From CAZFPA01 sp964520975 (GTDB lineage Bacteria; Bacillota; Negativicutes; Selenomonadales; Selenomonadaceae), in NCBI GenBank assembly GCA_964520975.1, contig CAZFPA010000004.1, forward strand, positions 28,835 to 92,834: 64,000 nucleotides of DNA, given 5' to 3'. The translations under genes and the position numbers were made by a program. Under the pieces are notes generated by a model. The model was not told where the DNA came from and did no database searches. It was given only the letters and a program-made list of their open reading frames with translations. This document shows positions 33,177 to 40,683 of this stretch, piece by piece. Each line of letters starts with the position of its first letter. Positions within the stretch are counted from its first letter, which is position 1.

Positions 33177-34128
33177 GTTCGTCCCCTCCTCCAGCTAATT
33201 TTTCCGCGATACGAAGCTTAGCACTCTTCGAACGCGAGTTCATTTCCAGTTCCTCCGGCGTTGCCGCCAGCGGCTTTCCTAAAAGCCGGATTTCCGGCTT
33301 ATGATGGCATATGCAGACCGGAAGATGCGGCGGGCATATACAGCCCTGCGCCATCTGTTTCAGCGTCTGCTTGGCAATCCGGTCCTCCAGGGAATGGAAG
33401 GTGATGATTGCGATCCTTCCCCCTGGCTTTAAATGAGCCACCGCCGTCCGGAAGGCCTGCTGCAAAATGCCCAGCTCATCATTCACCTCAATGCGGATGG
33501 CCTGGAATACCCGCTTGGCCGGATGACCGCCGGCCGCATTGCGTACCGCGGCCGGAACCGCCTTCTTGATGAGGTCTACCAGTTCTCCCGTCGTTTCCAC
33601 CGGCTTTTCCCGCCGGGCAGCAACGATGAACTTGGCAATGCGCTTCGCCCAGCGTTCCTCACCGTACTCCTTGAAAATCCGGCTGAGCTCCGCTTCCTCA
33701 TAGCTGTTCACCACATCGTAGGCGGAAAAATCCTTCTCGGGGTCCATACGCATATCAAGCGGTGCATCCTGCATATAGGAAAACCCCCGTTCCGCCGTAT
33801 CGAGCTGGTGGGAGGATACCCCCAGGTCAAAGAGCACGCCATCCACGGTCGCTGCCCCCTGCGCCTGCAGGATATCCGTCAGGTTGCGGAAATTATCATG
33901 GACGATATCCACCCGGCAGGCTGCTCCCCGCAGGCGTTCCCCGGCCGCGGCAATCGCCTCGCTGTCCTGGTCGATACCGATCAGCCGGCCCTCCGGGCGC
34001 AGCAGCGCAGCGATACGCGAAGAATGCCCCGCGCCGCCCAATGTGCAGTCCACATAGGTTCCCGCCGGATCTGTAACCAGTCCTTTGATTGTCTCTTCCA
34101 GCAATACGCTGATATGGTGGAATTCCAT
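33151..34128 (-). CDS. rsmH: 16S rRNA (cytosine-1402-N4)-methyltransferase
   Basis: 325 residues. HHISVLLEETIKGLVTDPAGTYVDCTLGGAGHSSRIAALL (SAM-binding), FDLGVSSHQLDTAERGFSY, VNSYEEAELSRIFKEYGEERWAKRIA, ITFHSLEDRIAKQTLKQ and NSRSKSAKLRIAEKL are diagnostic of RsmH/MraW. Second gene of the cluster. Separated from mraZ by repeat copy F. Confidence 0.98.
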   Translation of the reverse strand: MEFHHISVLLEETIKGLVTDPAGTYVDCTLGGAGHSSRIAALLRPEGRLIGIDQDSEAIAAAGERLRGAACRVDIVHDNFRNLTDILQAQGAATVDGVLFDLGVSSHQLDTAERGFSYMQDAPLDMRMDPEKDFSAYDVVNSYEEAELSRIFKEYGEERWAKRIAKFIVAARREKPVETTGELVDLIKKAVPAAVRNAAGGHPAKRVFQAIRIEVNDELGILQQAFRTAVAHLKPGGRIAIITFHSLEDRIAKQTLKQMAQGCICPPHLPVCICHHKPEIRLLGKPLAATPEELEMNSRSKSAKLRIAEKLAGGGDEHAGQATGE

Positions 34129-34144
34129 ACTTATTTCCCCTTAA

Positions 34145-34187
34145 TAATGCCCTGCCCCAGGATTTCACAACGCGAAATCCTGCCAGG
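34145..34187. repeat. Dispersed ~50-bp palindrome, copy F
   Basis: Inner hairpin GGATTTCAC/GCGAAATCC, then TGCCAGGC, with a diverged left end. It fills the space between the mraZ stop and the rsmH start, abutting the mraZ stop codon. Confidence 0.75.
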
Positions 34188-34619
34188 CTATATTCCCAGA
34201 TCCGCCAGTGTCTCCGCTATCTCGGAAACAGACGGATTGATATCATCACTGTATTTCAGCCATTCAGCCTTACTCCATACTTCAATGCGGTTCGACACGC
34301 CGATGAGCACGACGTCTTTCTCCAGCAGCGCATACTGCCGAAGATTACCGGGTACCAGAAAACGACCCTGCCGATCACATTCAAGCTGACGGGCTCCTGA
34401 AAAGAAAAAGCGGACAAAGGCTCGTGCCTCTGACTTGGCTAAAGGCAGTTCACGAAGCTTCGCCGACAAGCTTGCCCACTCTTCCTGTCCATACACAAAC
34501 AGGCAGTTGTCGAGGCCCTTCGTGATAACGAAAGATTCTCCGAGCTCCGCACGAAAATCTGCCGGCAGAATCACTCTGCCCTTGGCATCAATTGTATGTG
34601 CATATTCGCCCATCAGCAT
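34188..34619 (-). CDS. mraZ: Transcriptional regulator MraZ
   Basis: 143 residues, two SpoVT-AbrB-like halves: MLMGEYAHTIDAKGRVILPADFR with a second ECDRQGRFLVPGNLRQYALLEKDVVLIGVSNRIEVWSKAEW. Binds phased GTGG repeats in its own promoter and represses the division and cell-wall cluster in studied bacteria; such repeats are present just upstream. First gene of the cluster. Confidence 0.97.
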   Translation of the reverse strand: MLMGEYAHTIDAKGRVILPADFRAELGESFVITKGLDNCLFVYGQEEWASLSAKLRELPLAKSEARAFVRFFFSGARQLECDRQGRFLVPGNLRQYALLEKDVVLIGVSNRIEVWSKAEWLKYSDDINPSVSEIAETLADLGI

Positions 34620-34628
34620 CTTTCTTCA

Positions 34629-34672
34629 CCACCCTCACGATTTTCTTCCCACAATCCACCACTTTTAACCAC
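34629..34672 (-). promoter_or_regulatory. Phased MraZ-binding boxes
   Basis: GTGG (minus strand) at 34669-34672, 34659-34662 and 34649-34652, each spaced by six bases (10-bp period), with a further in-phase copy at 34629-34632. This matches the repeated GTGG/TGGG operator bound by MraZ rings. A clear -35/-10 pair is not obvious upstream. Confidence 0.75.
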
Positions 34673-34750
34673 TTTTTAACCTATTCGCAGCAAAATATAA
34701 AAATCCTGCCATAAAATAAAAAAATTTCTTCATCATTTTCCCCGACACAC

Positions 34751-34787
34751 AAAAAAAGCCCTTTCATCCCAAGGATGAAAGGGCTTA
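34751..34787 (-). terminator. Intrinsic terminator after the polysaccharide deacetylase gene
   Basis: Minus strand AAGCCCTTTCATCC, three-base loop, GGATGAAAGGGCTT, TTTTT. Isolates the deacetylase from mraZ. Confidence 0.92.
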
Positions 34788-34825
34788 TGGTTCTATTGAC
34801 TTATTTTTTGCAAATACCGGGCCAC

Positions 34826-35662
34826 TCAGCTCTTGATCCAGCCAAGGCGCTCAAAAAGCGGTACATAGCGCACGCGCTCCAGGAATGACTTAAAGGTGTT
34901 TTCCGTGTGGAATACCGGCACCCGTTCCAGCGCATAGACGTTGCTGGCCTTATCGACATTGCCGTATTTAATCGTAAAGGCCGCCTTATAGCCGGCTTCC
35001 TTCACGAGATTCGCAATGTGCAGATTGTAGGTTCCCGTAGGATACGCAACGAAATCCACCTTTTTGTCCAGACGTTTTTCGATTTCCTTCTTCGAGTTCA
35101 CAAGCTCATCACGCAGCTGATCGTCCGTGAGCTCCGTCATCGATTTGTGGTTGACGGTGTGGGACTCAATGGAAATGCCATCCTGCTCCATCTCCTGGGC
35201 CTGCTGCCAGGTCAGATAATTTTTCTGCTTGTCCAGGAAGCCCGTAATGACAAAAATCGTAGCCTTGAAACCATATTTTTTCAAAATCGGATAAGCGTTC
35301 TGGTAATTGTCCTCATAGCCATCATCAAAGGTGATGAGCACCGGCTTCTCCGGAAGCTCCGTGCCGTTGGCAAGGCTGTCATACAGCTCACCGGGAGCAA
35401 TGGTCGTATAGCCATTTTCCTTCAGGTAAGCCATCTGCGCATCAAAATCCTTGGGCAATACCGAAAGGGATATGTTCATATTATCTACCTTATGATAGTT
35501 CAGCACCATAACCTTCGTGCCGTTCGCGCTATCCTTCAGCATCTGTGCGGTCATACTGCGCGGGCTCACGAGCAGGAACGGCAGACAGCAGACAAAACAC
35601 AGCAGCAGCAGCTTCTTTTTCCAGCTGATCTTCCGGCGCTGCGAGAATTTTTGAATTTTCAT
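34826..35662 (-). CDS. Polysaccharide deacetylase (carbohydrate esterase 4)
   Basis: About 278 residues. A basic N-terminus and membrane/signal segment KKLLLLCFVCCLPFLLVSP, then the NodB domain: VMVLNYHKV, VLITFDDGYEDNYQNAYPILKKYGFKATIFVI (catalytic Asp and metal Asp in TFDDGY), ESHTVNHKSM (metal His-x3-His), AYPTGTYN. Probably an envelope-anchored de-N-acetylase acting on peptidoglycan or exopolysaccharide. Start ATG 35662 (GGAG eight bases upstream) is preferred over the open upstream frame, which would run into the preceding gene. Adjacent to the Lgt-like gene by two bases, so co-transcribed. Confidence 0.88.
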   Translation of the reverse strand: MKIQKFSQRRKISWKKKLLLLCFVCCLPFLLVSPRSMTAQMLKDSANGTKVMVLNYHKVDNMNISLSVLPKDFDAQMAYLKENGYTTIAPGELYDSLANGTELPEKPVLITFDDGYEDNYQNAYPILKKYGFKATIFVITGFLDKQKNYLTWQQAQEMEQDGISIESHTVNHKSMTELTDDQLRDELVNSKKEIEKRLDKKVDFVAYPTGTYNLHIANLVKEAGYKAAFTIKYGNVDKASNVYALERVPVFHTENTFKSFLERVRYVPLFERLGWIKS

Positions 35663-35663
35663 G

Positions 35664-36485
35664 CTACCATCTCCCTCCCCTATACCATGACCGACGACGA
35701 TTGCGATACTGCCGCACCAGGAAAAGCAGCAGACACAGCGCCGCACCGGTCAGTGCCAGTATCTGTCCTCCATGCAGCGAACCATGCGGCAATGCCGACA
35801 GGTAAGAAAAACCACAGGCAAAACGGATGAAGCCGATTGCCGCCATGCTCAGTAAAAAAATACCGCCGGCCGCCAGCCGCTGCCAACGCGCATTTACCAC
35901 GGACAGCAGAACGGCCAGGAGCAGCACAACCAGCTGCATCCCCGCCTGATAAAGCGCGATAGGCTTAAAATACTGATAATCTTCAAAGCCCGAGGGACGA
36001 TAGCGAAAATCAATATACTCCACCAGCGTATGATCATTCGGCAAATCCGGTGGCAGCGGCGCCCCCACTGTCATCTGCGTAAAAAAGATGCCGAGCTCAT
36101 TGACCGCCAGCCCCAGCAGCAGCGCCGGTGCCAGCACATCGAGCCAGTGCCAGAGCGACAGCCCGTGCCAGCGGCAGTAGACCGCGGCCGTAAGCAGGAA
36201 GCCAATCGCCCCGCCATAAAGCGATATACCGCCCTGACCAAAATTCAGTATCTCCGACAGGTGCCCGCTGTAAAGCTGCCAATGCCCCAGCACATAACCG
36301 AACCGGGCCGCAAAAATGCCAACAGGCAGCCCCCAAAGCAACAGATCCAGCACTACGGAAAAATCCTCGTGCCGCAGGCGAACCGCAATCCAGGCCGCCA
36401 ACAGCCCGGCCAGCACAGCCGCCATCACAATGCATCCATACAAGTAACCCACTGCGTCCCCAAGGGAAAACGCTATCAATCCCAT
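35664..36485 (-). CDS. Lgt-like membrane protein lacking key catalytic residues
   Basis: 273 residues, about seven membrane helices. Overall order follows prolipoprotein diacylglyceryl transferase: GIFAARFGYVLGHW, NFGQGGISLYGGAIGFL, IRFACGFSY, LHGGQILALTG. In active Lgt the glycine loop reads HGG and the next signature is GRIGNFxNGE. Here the His is Tyr (SLYGG) and the second motif is AVNELGIFFTQ, without Arg or Asn. It is thus a divergent paralogue that may have lost or changed activity. Start at ATG 36485; the long upstream open frame is antisense to another gene. Followed by a polysaccharide deacetylase two bases on. Confidence 0.75.
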   Translation of the reverse strand: MGLIAFSLGDAVGYLYGCIVMAAVLAGLLAAWIAVRLRHEDFSVVLDLLLWGLPVGIFAARFGYVLGHWQLYSGHLSEILNFGQGGISLYGGAIGFLLTAAVYCRWHGLSLWHWLDVLAPALLLGLAVNELGIFFTQMTVGAPLPPDLPNDHTLVEYIDFRYRPSGFEDYQYFKPIALYQAGMQLVVLLLAVLLSVVNARWQRLAAGGIFLLSMAAIGFIRFACGFSYLSALPHGSLHGGQILALTGAALCLLLFLVRQYRNRRRSWYRGGRW

Positions 36486-36571
36486 AAAATACGACCTTCC
36501 TCCATCATAATACACGTTTTTTATTGTACCTCTAAAAGAATGAAAAAACCAGCCCCAATCCAGGAAAAATA

Positions 36572-36580
36572 TGATATAAT
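36572..36580 (+). promoter_or_regulatory. Extended -10 promoter of the DUF1858 gene
   Basis: TGATATAAT, i.e. TG one base before a perfect TATAAT, with no convincing -35. Expected start about 36587, giving a leader of ~38 nt with AGGAGG before the ATG. Confidence 0.6.
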
Positions 36581-36624
36581 GCTTTTGTCGGCAATGCAAT
36601 AGATAACTAGGAGGTTTTTTTGCT

Positions 36625-36828
36625 ATGACTATTACCAAAGAAATGAGCATCATGGAAGTCGTCCAGAAATATCCGGATACGGCAGAAGTATTCATGAATG
36701 CTGGCATGGGCTGCCTGGGCTGTGCTGCTGCCCGTTTTGAAAACATCGAGCAGGGCGCATCCGCCCATGGCATCGATATCGACGCTCTGATGGAGGGTCT
36801 GAATAAGGTAGCCGCTGCTGCCGAATAA
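36625..36828 (+). CDS. DUF1858 domain protein
   Basis: 67 residues. SIMEVVQKYPDTAEVFMNAGMGCLGCAAARFENIEQGASAHGIDIDALMEGLNK matches DUF1858, a small helical domain with a CLGC motif that also forms the N-terminal part of ScdA/YtfE-type iron-sulfur repair proteins and some hydroxylamine reductase neighbours. It may bind metal or Fe-S through the two Cys. Monocistronic: own promoter and own terminator. Confidence 0.88.
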   Translation: MTITKEMSIMEVVQKYPDTAEVFMNAGMGCLGCAAARFENIEQGASAHGIDIDALMEGLNKVAAAAE

Positions 36829-36846
36829 GCAACAGCCCTGTACTGG

Positions 36847-36884
36847 AAAACTGCTGTGCCAATCGCTGGCACAGCAGTTTTTTA
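36847..36884 (+). terminator. Intrinsic terminator after the DUF1858 gene
   Basis: AAAACTGCTGTGCC, seven-base loop, GGCACAGCAGTTTTTT. Perfect stem with T run on the plus strand. Confidence 0.92.
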
Positions 36885-36910
36885 TATGTGGGAGGCCAGT
36901 CCCCTGCCTC

Positions 36911-36944
36911 AAAAAAACGCCCCGGCCATACGGTCGAGGCGTTT
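36911..36944 (-). terminator. Intrinsic terminator after fabK
   Basis: Minus strand AAACGCCTCGACCG, loop, GGCCGGGGCGTTT then TTTTG. Back-to-back with the DUF1858 terminator between convergent genes. Confidence 0.8.
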
Positions 36945-36950
36945 GCTTTA

Positions 36951-37895
36951 TCAGATTTTCAGACGGTTGGCCTGCTGCAGGGTTTGCCGAGCTTCCTGAA
37001 TCAGTGACTGGATGATCTCAGCCATTGGCTCGATCCGTTGCAATGGCAGCAGGCTCTGCCCGGCCTGTACCATGCCATTTTCCACATCGCCATCGACAGC
37101 GGCGAGCTTGTTCGTTCCCGTAGCCAGTCGAAGGAGCGTCTCCTTGTCCGCCTTGCCGGAATGCTCGAGTTCAATGAACTCCTCGGAGAATTTGTTCCGG
37201 ATGCCGCGCACGGCACCGCCAATGGTCTGCCCGGTCACTATGGTATCCGTATCCACGGCCTCGATGAGCTTCTGCTTCATATTTTCATGCACCGGACATT
37301 CCGCTGCAACAAGGAAACGCGTACCGATCTGCACGCCGGCCGCCCCCATGAGAAGGGCCGCCGCCAGGCCACGGCCATCCGCGAAGCCGCCGGCCATGAC
37401 AACCGGAAGCTTCACCTCCGGAATCACCTGCGTCATGAGTGCCATGGTCGTGAGCACACCAATATGGCCGCCAGCCTCCATGCCCTCCGCAACAATCGCG
37501 TCAGCTCCGGCTTTTTCCACCCGACGGGCCAGCTTCACATTGGGAATGACCGGAATGACCTTGATGCCAGCCGCATGGAATATTTCAAAATAGGGAACCG
37601 GATTGCCAGCGCCCAGCGTTACAAAGGCGGGTTTCTCTTCGCAGATCACCTGCACGATTTCATCTTTATTGGGAGCCATGAGCATGACGTTCACGCCAAA
37701 GGGCTTTGTCGTGAGCTTCTTCGCCCGGCGGATCTCATCCCGCACGTAGTCCGTCGTCCGGCCGCCAGCGGATATGATGCCCGCGCCGCCCGCATTGGAG
37801 ACCGCCGCGGCCATGCCCGCATCGGAAATCCAGGCCATCGCGCCCTGAAGAATCGGATATTCTATGCCTAATACCTCGGTAATGCTTTTTGCCAC
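36951..37895 (-). CDS. fabK: Enoyl-[ACP] reductase II FabK (nitronate monooxygenase-like flavoprotein)
   Basis: 314 residues, FMN TIM barrel. LGIEYPILQGAMAWISDAGMAAAVSNAGGAGIISAGGRT, KPFGVNVMLM, EGMEAGGHIGVLTTM, VVMAGGFADGRGLAAALLMGAAGVQIGTRFLVAAEC. The length and GIEYPILQGAMAW start fit FabK, which performs the last step of fatty-acid elongation, rather than the longer nitronate monooxygenases. No fab genes are adjacent, so the call rests on sequence pattern. Confidence 0.82.
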   Translation of the reverse strand: MAKSITEVLGIEYPILQGAMAWISDAGMAAAVSNAGGAGIISAGGRTTDYVRDEIRRAKKLTTKPFGVNVMLMAPNKDEIVQVICEEKPAFVTLGAGNPVPYFEIFHAAGIKVIPVIPNVKLARRVEKAGADAIVAEGMEAGGHIGVLTTMALMTQVIPEVKLPVVMAGGFADGRGLAAALLMGAAGVQIGTRFLVAAECPVHENMKQKLIEAVDTDTIVTGQTIGGAVRGIRNKFSEEFIELEHSGKADKETLLRLATGTNKLAAVDGDVENGMVQAGQSLLPLQRIEPMAEIIQSLIQEARQTLQQANRLKI

Positions 37896-37954
37896 AAAAA
37901 TTCCCCCTCTGCTTTATTCTCTTTCATTTTATCATGCCCTACCGGATATTTCCA

Positions 37955-37991
37955 TAAAAAAGAGGTGCTTCCCCGAAAGGAAGCACCTCTT
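37955..37991 (-). terminator. Intrinsic terminator of the propionate gene cluster
   Basis: Minus strand AAGAGGTGCTTCC, short loop, GGAAGCACCTCTT and TTTT. It comes right after the biotin carrier gene, so no beta subunit follows in the same transcript. Confidence 0.92.
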
Positions 37992-38016
37992 CTGTATGCT
38001 TTATTGCCAACAGGAA

Positions 38017-38406
38017 TCAACCAAGGATAACGAGGGAATCGCCAACCTTGACGCTCTGGCCGGCAGCTACATTGAAAGCCTTGACCGTGCCGGCAGCTTC
38101 TGCCGTGATTTCGTTCTGCATCTTCATAGCTTCGAGAATGAGCAGGACATCGCCAGCCTGTACAGCCTGGCCCTCAGAAGCAACGAGCTTGATGATTTTG
38201 CCCGGCATCGGAGCCGTAACCGTGCTCTCACCTGCGCCAGCAGCTACAGCAGCTTTTGCCGGAGCGGGAGCCGGGGCAGCTTTCGGAGCCGGAGCCGGGG
38301 CCGGAGCGGCCTTCGGAGCCGGAGCAGCAACCTTCGGAGCGGCCTTTACTTCTTCGACTTCTACTTCATAAGCAGCGCCGTTGACTTTGATATTGAACTT
38401 TTTCAT
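38017..38406 (-). CDS. mmdC: Biotin carrier subunit (methylmalonyl-CoA decarboxylase gamma / transcarboxylase 1.3S type)
   Basis: 129 residues. Short N-terminal domain MKKFNIKVNGAAYEVEVEEV, an Ala/Pro hinge (about residues 21-56), then the biotinyl domain VTAPMPGKIIKLVASEGQAVQAGDVLLILEAMKMQNE with Lys95 in the biotinylation motif AMKM. Size and hinge match both MmdC of Na+-pumping methylmalonyl-CoA decarboxylase and the 1.3S subunit of transcarboxylase. Last gene of the cluster, closed by the terminator at 37955. Confidence 0.93.
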   Translation of the reverse strand: MKKFNIKVNGAAYEVEVEEVKAAPKVAAPAPKAAPAPAPAPKAAPAPAPAKAAVAAGAGESTVTAPMPGKIIKLVASEGQAVQAGDVLLILEAMKMQNEITAEAAGTVKAFNVAAGQSVKVGDSLVILG

Positions 38407-38451
38407 TTGAATTCCTCCAAAGCATCATAATTTTTCGGACAAACTGTGAAA

Positions 38452-38601
38452 TCAGGCAATCACGCTGTGACGGCCCAGCATAACCCAGCCTTCGCTGCGC
38501 TGGATGCGTACCGCTACAACTTTTTTGCCAACCATCATCTGAACTGCAGCCGAAATTGCTGCAACGACTTCCGGACTGATTTCCTTTGCATCAATTGTCA
38601 T
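38452..38601 (-). CDS. Small MmdE/epsilon-like subunit, 49 residues
   Basis: Product reads MTIDAKEISPEVVAAISAAV, then QMMVGKKVVAVRIQRSEGW and VMLGRHSVIA. It sits between the carboxyltransferase gene (38616) and the biotin carrier, the place of mmdD/mmdE in Veillonella. The length (~50) and a hydrophilic mix ending in a GR-type motif resemble the epsilon subunit, itself homologous to the C-terminus of delta. A GGGGGA stretch eight bases upstream is a reasonable ribosome site. Homology judged by eye only. Confidence 0.7.
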   Translation of the reverse strand: MTIDAKEISPEVVAAISAAVQMMVGKKVVAVRIQRSEGWVMLGRHSVIA

Positions 38602-38615
38602 TAGAAAGTCCCCCA

Positions 38616-40145
38616 TTACAATGGAATATTTCCATGCTTCTTTGCCGGACTTGTTTCACGCTTGCTGGCCAGAGCATTCAGCGCCGTGATGATACGCGGT
38701 CTGGACTCGGACGGCTCGATGATCATATCAACATAGCCGCGCTCTGCTGCCTTGTACGGGGTTGCAAACTCCTCAACATACTCAGCGGTCTTCTGCTCAA
38801 CATCCGGATCCTTGCGGAAGATGATGTTGGCTGCACCAGCCGGTCCCATAACAGCAATCTCTGCGGACGGCCAGGCCATAACCTGGTCAGCGCCGAGCTC
38901 GCGGCAGCACATAGCGATGTAGGAACCGCCATACGCCTTACGCGTGATGAGCGTAACCTTCGGAACCGTAGCTTCACTGTAAGCGTAAAGCATCTTGGCA
39001 CCATGACGGATGATACCGCCATATTCCTGGTTGACACCCGGCAGGAAGCCCGGTACATCAACAAGGTTGACCAACGGAATGTTGAACGCATCGCAGAAGC
39101 GGATGAAGCGGGCTGCTTTATCCGAAGCATCGATGTCCAGGCAGCCAGCCATTACGGACGGCTCGTTGGCAATGATACCAACGGAACGGCCATCAAAGCG
39201 GGCAAAGCAGGTGATGACGTTGCGGGCGAAATGCTCATGCACTTCGTAGAACTCACCATCATCGACGATAGAGCGAATGACATCCTTCATATCATACGGT
39301 GCATTCGGATTATCCGGAACAACCGTGTTGAGGCTTTCATCCATACGGGAAGGATCGTCTTCCGTTGCTACGAGCGGAGCGTCCTCCATGTTGTTGCTCG
39401 GCAGGAAGCCAAGCAGATAGCGGATCTGCTTGATGCAGTCCTCTTCATTCTCAGCCGCAAAATGCGCTACGCCGGAAGTGGAGTTGTGGGTCATGGCGCC
39501 GCCAAGAGCCTCAGCCGTAACTTCCTCAGCCGTAACGGATTTGATGACGGCCGGGCCAGTGATGAACATCTGGCTCGTGTTCTTCACCATGTAGATGAAG
39601 TCCGTGATGGCCGGAGAGTAAACCGCACCGCCGGCACATGGTCCCATGATGACCGAGATCTGCGGAATCACACCGGATGCCGCCGTATTTCTATAGAAAA
39701 TTCCGCCGTAACCGGAGAGTGCATCGACGGCTTCCTGGATGCGGGCTCCGCCCGAATCGTTGATGCCGATGACCGGTGCGCCCATCTTCATGGCGAGATC
39801 GAGAACCTTCCAGATCTTCTTGGCGTGCATTTCACCAAGGGAACCGCCCTCAACGGTGAAATCCTGCGCATAGGCATAAACGAGACGGCCATCTACCGTA
39901 CCGTAGCCTGTAACAACACCCTCAGCCGGGAGATCTTTCTTTTCCTGCCCGAAATTCGTGCAGCGATGCTTTACGAACTGATCGAGCTCCACAAAGGTTC
40001 CCTCATCAAAGAGCATCTCGATACGCTCGCGGGCTGTCATTTTGCCCTTTGCATGCTGCTTCTCGACGCGTTTTTCACCGCCGGCCTGCAGAATGTGCTC
40101 TTTCTTGGCGTTCATAAGATCAATTTTTTCCTGAACAGTAGCCAT
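38616..40145 (-). CDS. mmdA: Carboxyltransferase alpha subunit (methylmalonyl-CoA decarboxylase / transcarboxylase 12S / propionyl-CoA carboxylase beta)
   Basis: 509 residues, crotonase-fold carboxyltransferase. GKMTARERIEMLFDEGTFVELD, GVVTGYGTVDGRLVYAYAQDFTVEGGSLGEMHAKKI, IGINDSGGARIQEAVDALSGYG, IMGPCAGGAVYSPAITDF, VDVPGFLPGVNQEYGGIIRHGAKMLYAYSEATVPK and RKAYGGSYIAMCCRELGAD are diagnostic. Moves CO2 from methylmalonyl-CoA to biotin, releasing propionyl-CoA. Ribosome site AGGAGG six bases before ATG. Co-directional with epimerase, MeaB and mutase genes upstream. Which of the three named complexes it belongs to cannot be settled without the partner subunits, which are not here. Confidence 0.93.
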   Translation of the reverse strand: MATVQEKIDLMNAKKEHILQAGGEKRVEKQHAKGKMTARERIEMLFDEGTFVELDQFVKHRCTNFGQEKKDLPAEGVVTGYGTVDGRLVYAYAQDFTVEGGSLGEMHAKKIWKVLDLAMKMGAPVIGINDSGGARIQEAVDALSGYGGIFYRNTAASGVIPQISVIMGPCAGGAVYSPAITDFIYMVKNTSQMFITGPAVIKSVTAEEVTAEALGGAMTHNSTSGVAHFAAENEEDCIKQIRYLLGFLPSNNMEDAPLVATEDDPSRMDESLNTVVPDNPNAPYDMKDVIRSIVDDGEFYEVHEHFARNVITCFARFDGRSVGIIANEPSVMAGCLDIDASDKAARFIRFCDAFNIPLVNLVDVPGFLPGVNQEYGGIIRHGAKMLYAYSEATVPKVTLITRKAYGGSYIAMCCRELGADQVMAWPSAEIAVMGPAGAANIIFRKDPDVEQKTAEYVEEFATPYKAAERGYVDMIIEPSESRPRIITALNALASKRETSPAKKHGNIPL

Positions 40146-40238
40146 TTTCTACCTCCTAAATAGCTTGTAATGAACTTACACCATTATTTTACCTCAATGT
40201 AAAAATTTTTACAAGTAGGTTTTAAGACCACGTAATAA

Positions 40239-40655
40239 TTACTTATGCTGGCAAAGCTCAACAAGTACACCATAGGAAGATTTCGGATGTACGAAAGCAA
40301 TGCTCGCACCGCCGGCGCCATAGCGCGGCTTCGTGTCGATCATGCGAACGCCTTTTTCCTGAAGGTCAGCAATTGCTGCTTCAATGTCATCCACGCGCAG
40401 AGCGATATGCTGGATACCGCCGCGGCCGCCGTTTTTGGCGATGAATTTGGCAATCGGGCTGTCCTCTTCCGTAGCCTCGAGAAGCTCGATCTCGCTGCCA
40501 TTGCCGGTCGGGTTGAAGCTCGTCTTTACCTTCTGCTCAGCTACGACTTCCTCGCCAGTGCAGTCGAGGCCAAGAGCCGTCGTCCAGAAATTCTGAGTTT
40601 CCTTGAGATCGCTTACTGCTACGCCAATATGGTCTACGCCTAAAATTTTAAACAT
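40239..40655 (-). CDS. mce: Methylmalonyl-CoA epimerase
   Basis: 138 residues, vicinal-oxygen-chelate fold. ILGVDHIGVAVSDLKETQNFWTTALGL with first metal His, GIQHIALRVDDIEAAIADLQEKGVRMID with second His, and SYGVLVELC with the final Glu ligand. Interconverts (R)- and (S)-methylmalonyl-CoA between the mutase and the decarboxylase. Lies between meaB and mmdA. Confidence 0.95.
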   Translation of the reverse strand: MFKILGVDHIGVAVSDLKETQNFWTTALGLDCTGEEVVAEQKVKTSFNPTGNGSEIELLEATEEDSPIAKFIAKNGGRGGIQHIALRVDDIEAAIADLQEKGVRMIDTKPRYGAGGASIAFVHPKSSYGVLVELCQHK

Positions 40656-40683
40656 TTTCTTACCTCCTATATTATCGTTCCGT

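Noticed and set aside
34700..34722. Possible extra palindrome remnants with AAATCCTGCCA at 34706, 54441 and 21607
   Set aside because: Only about ten bases match the repeat family and neither the ends nor the hairpin are present; likely chance or decayed.
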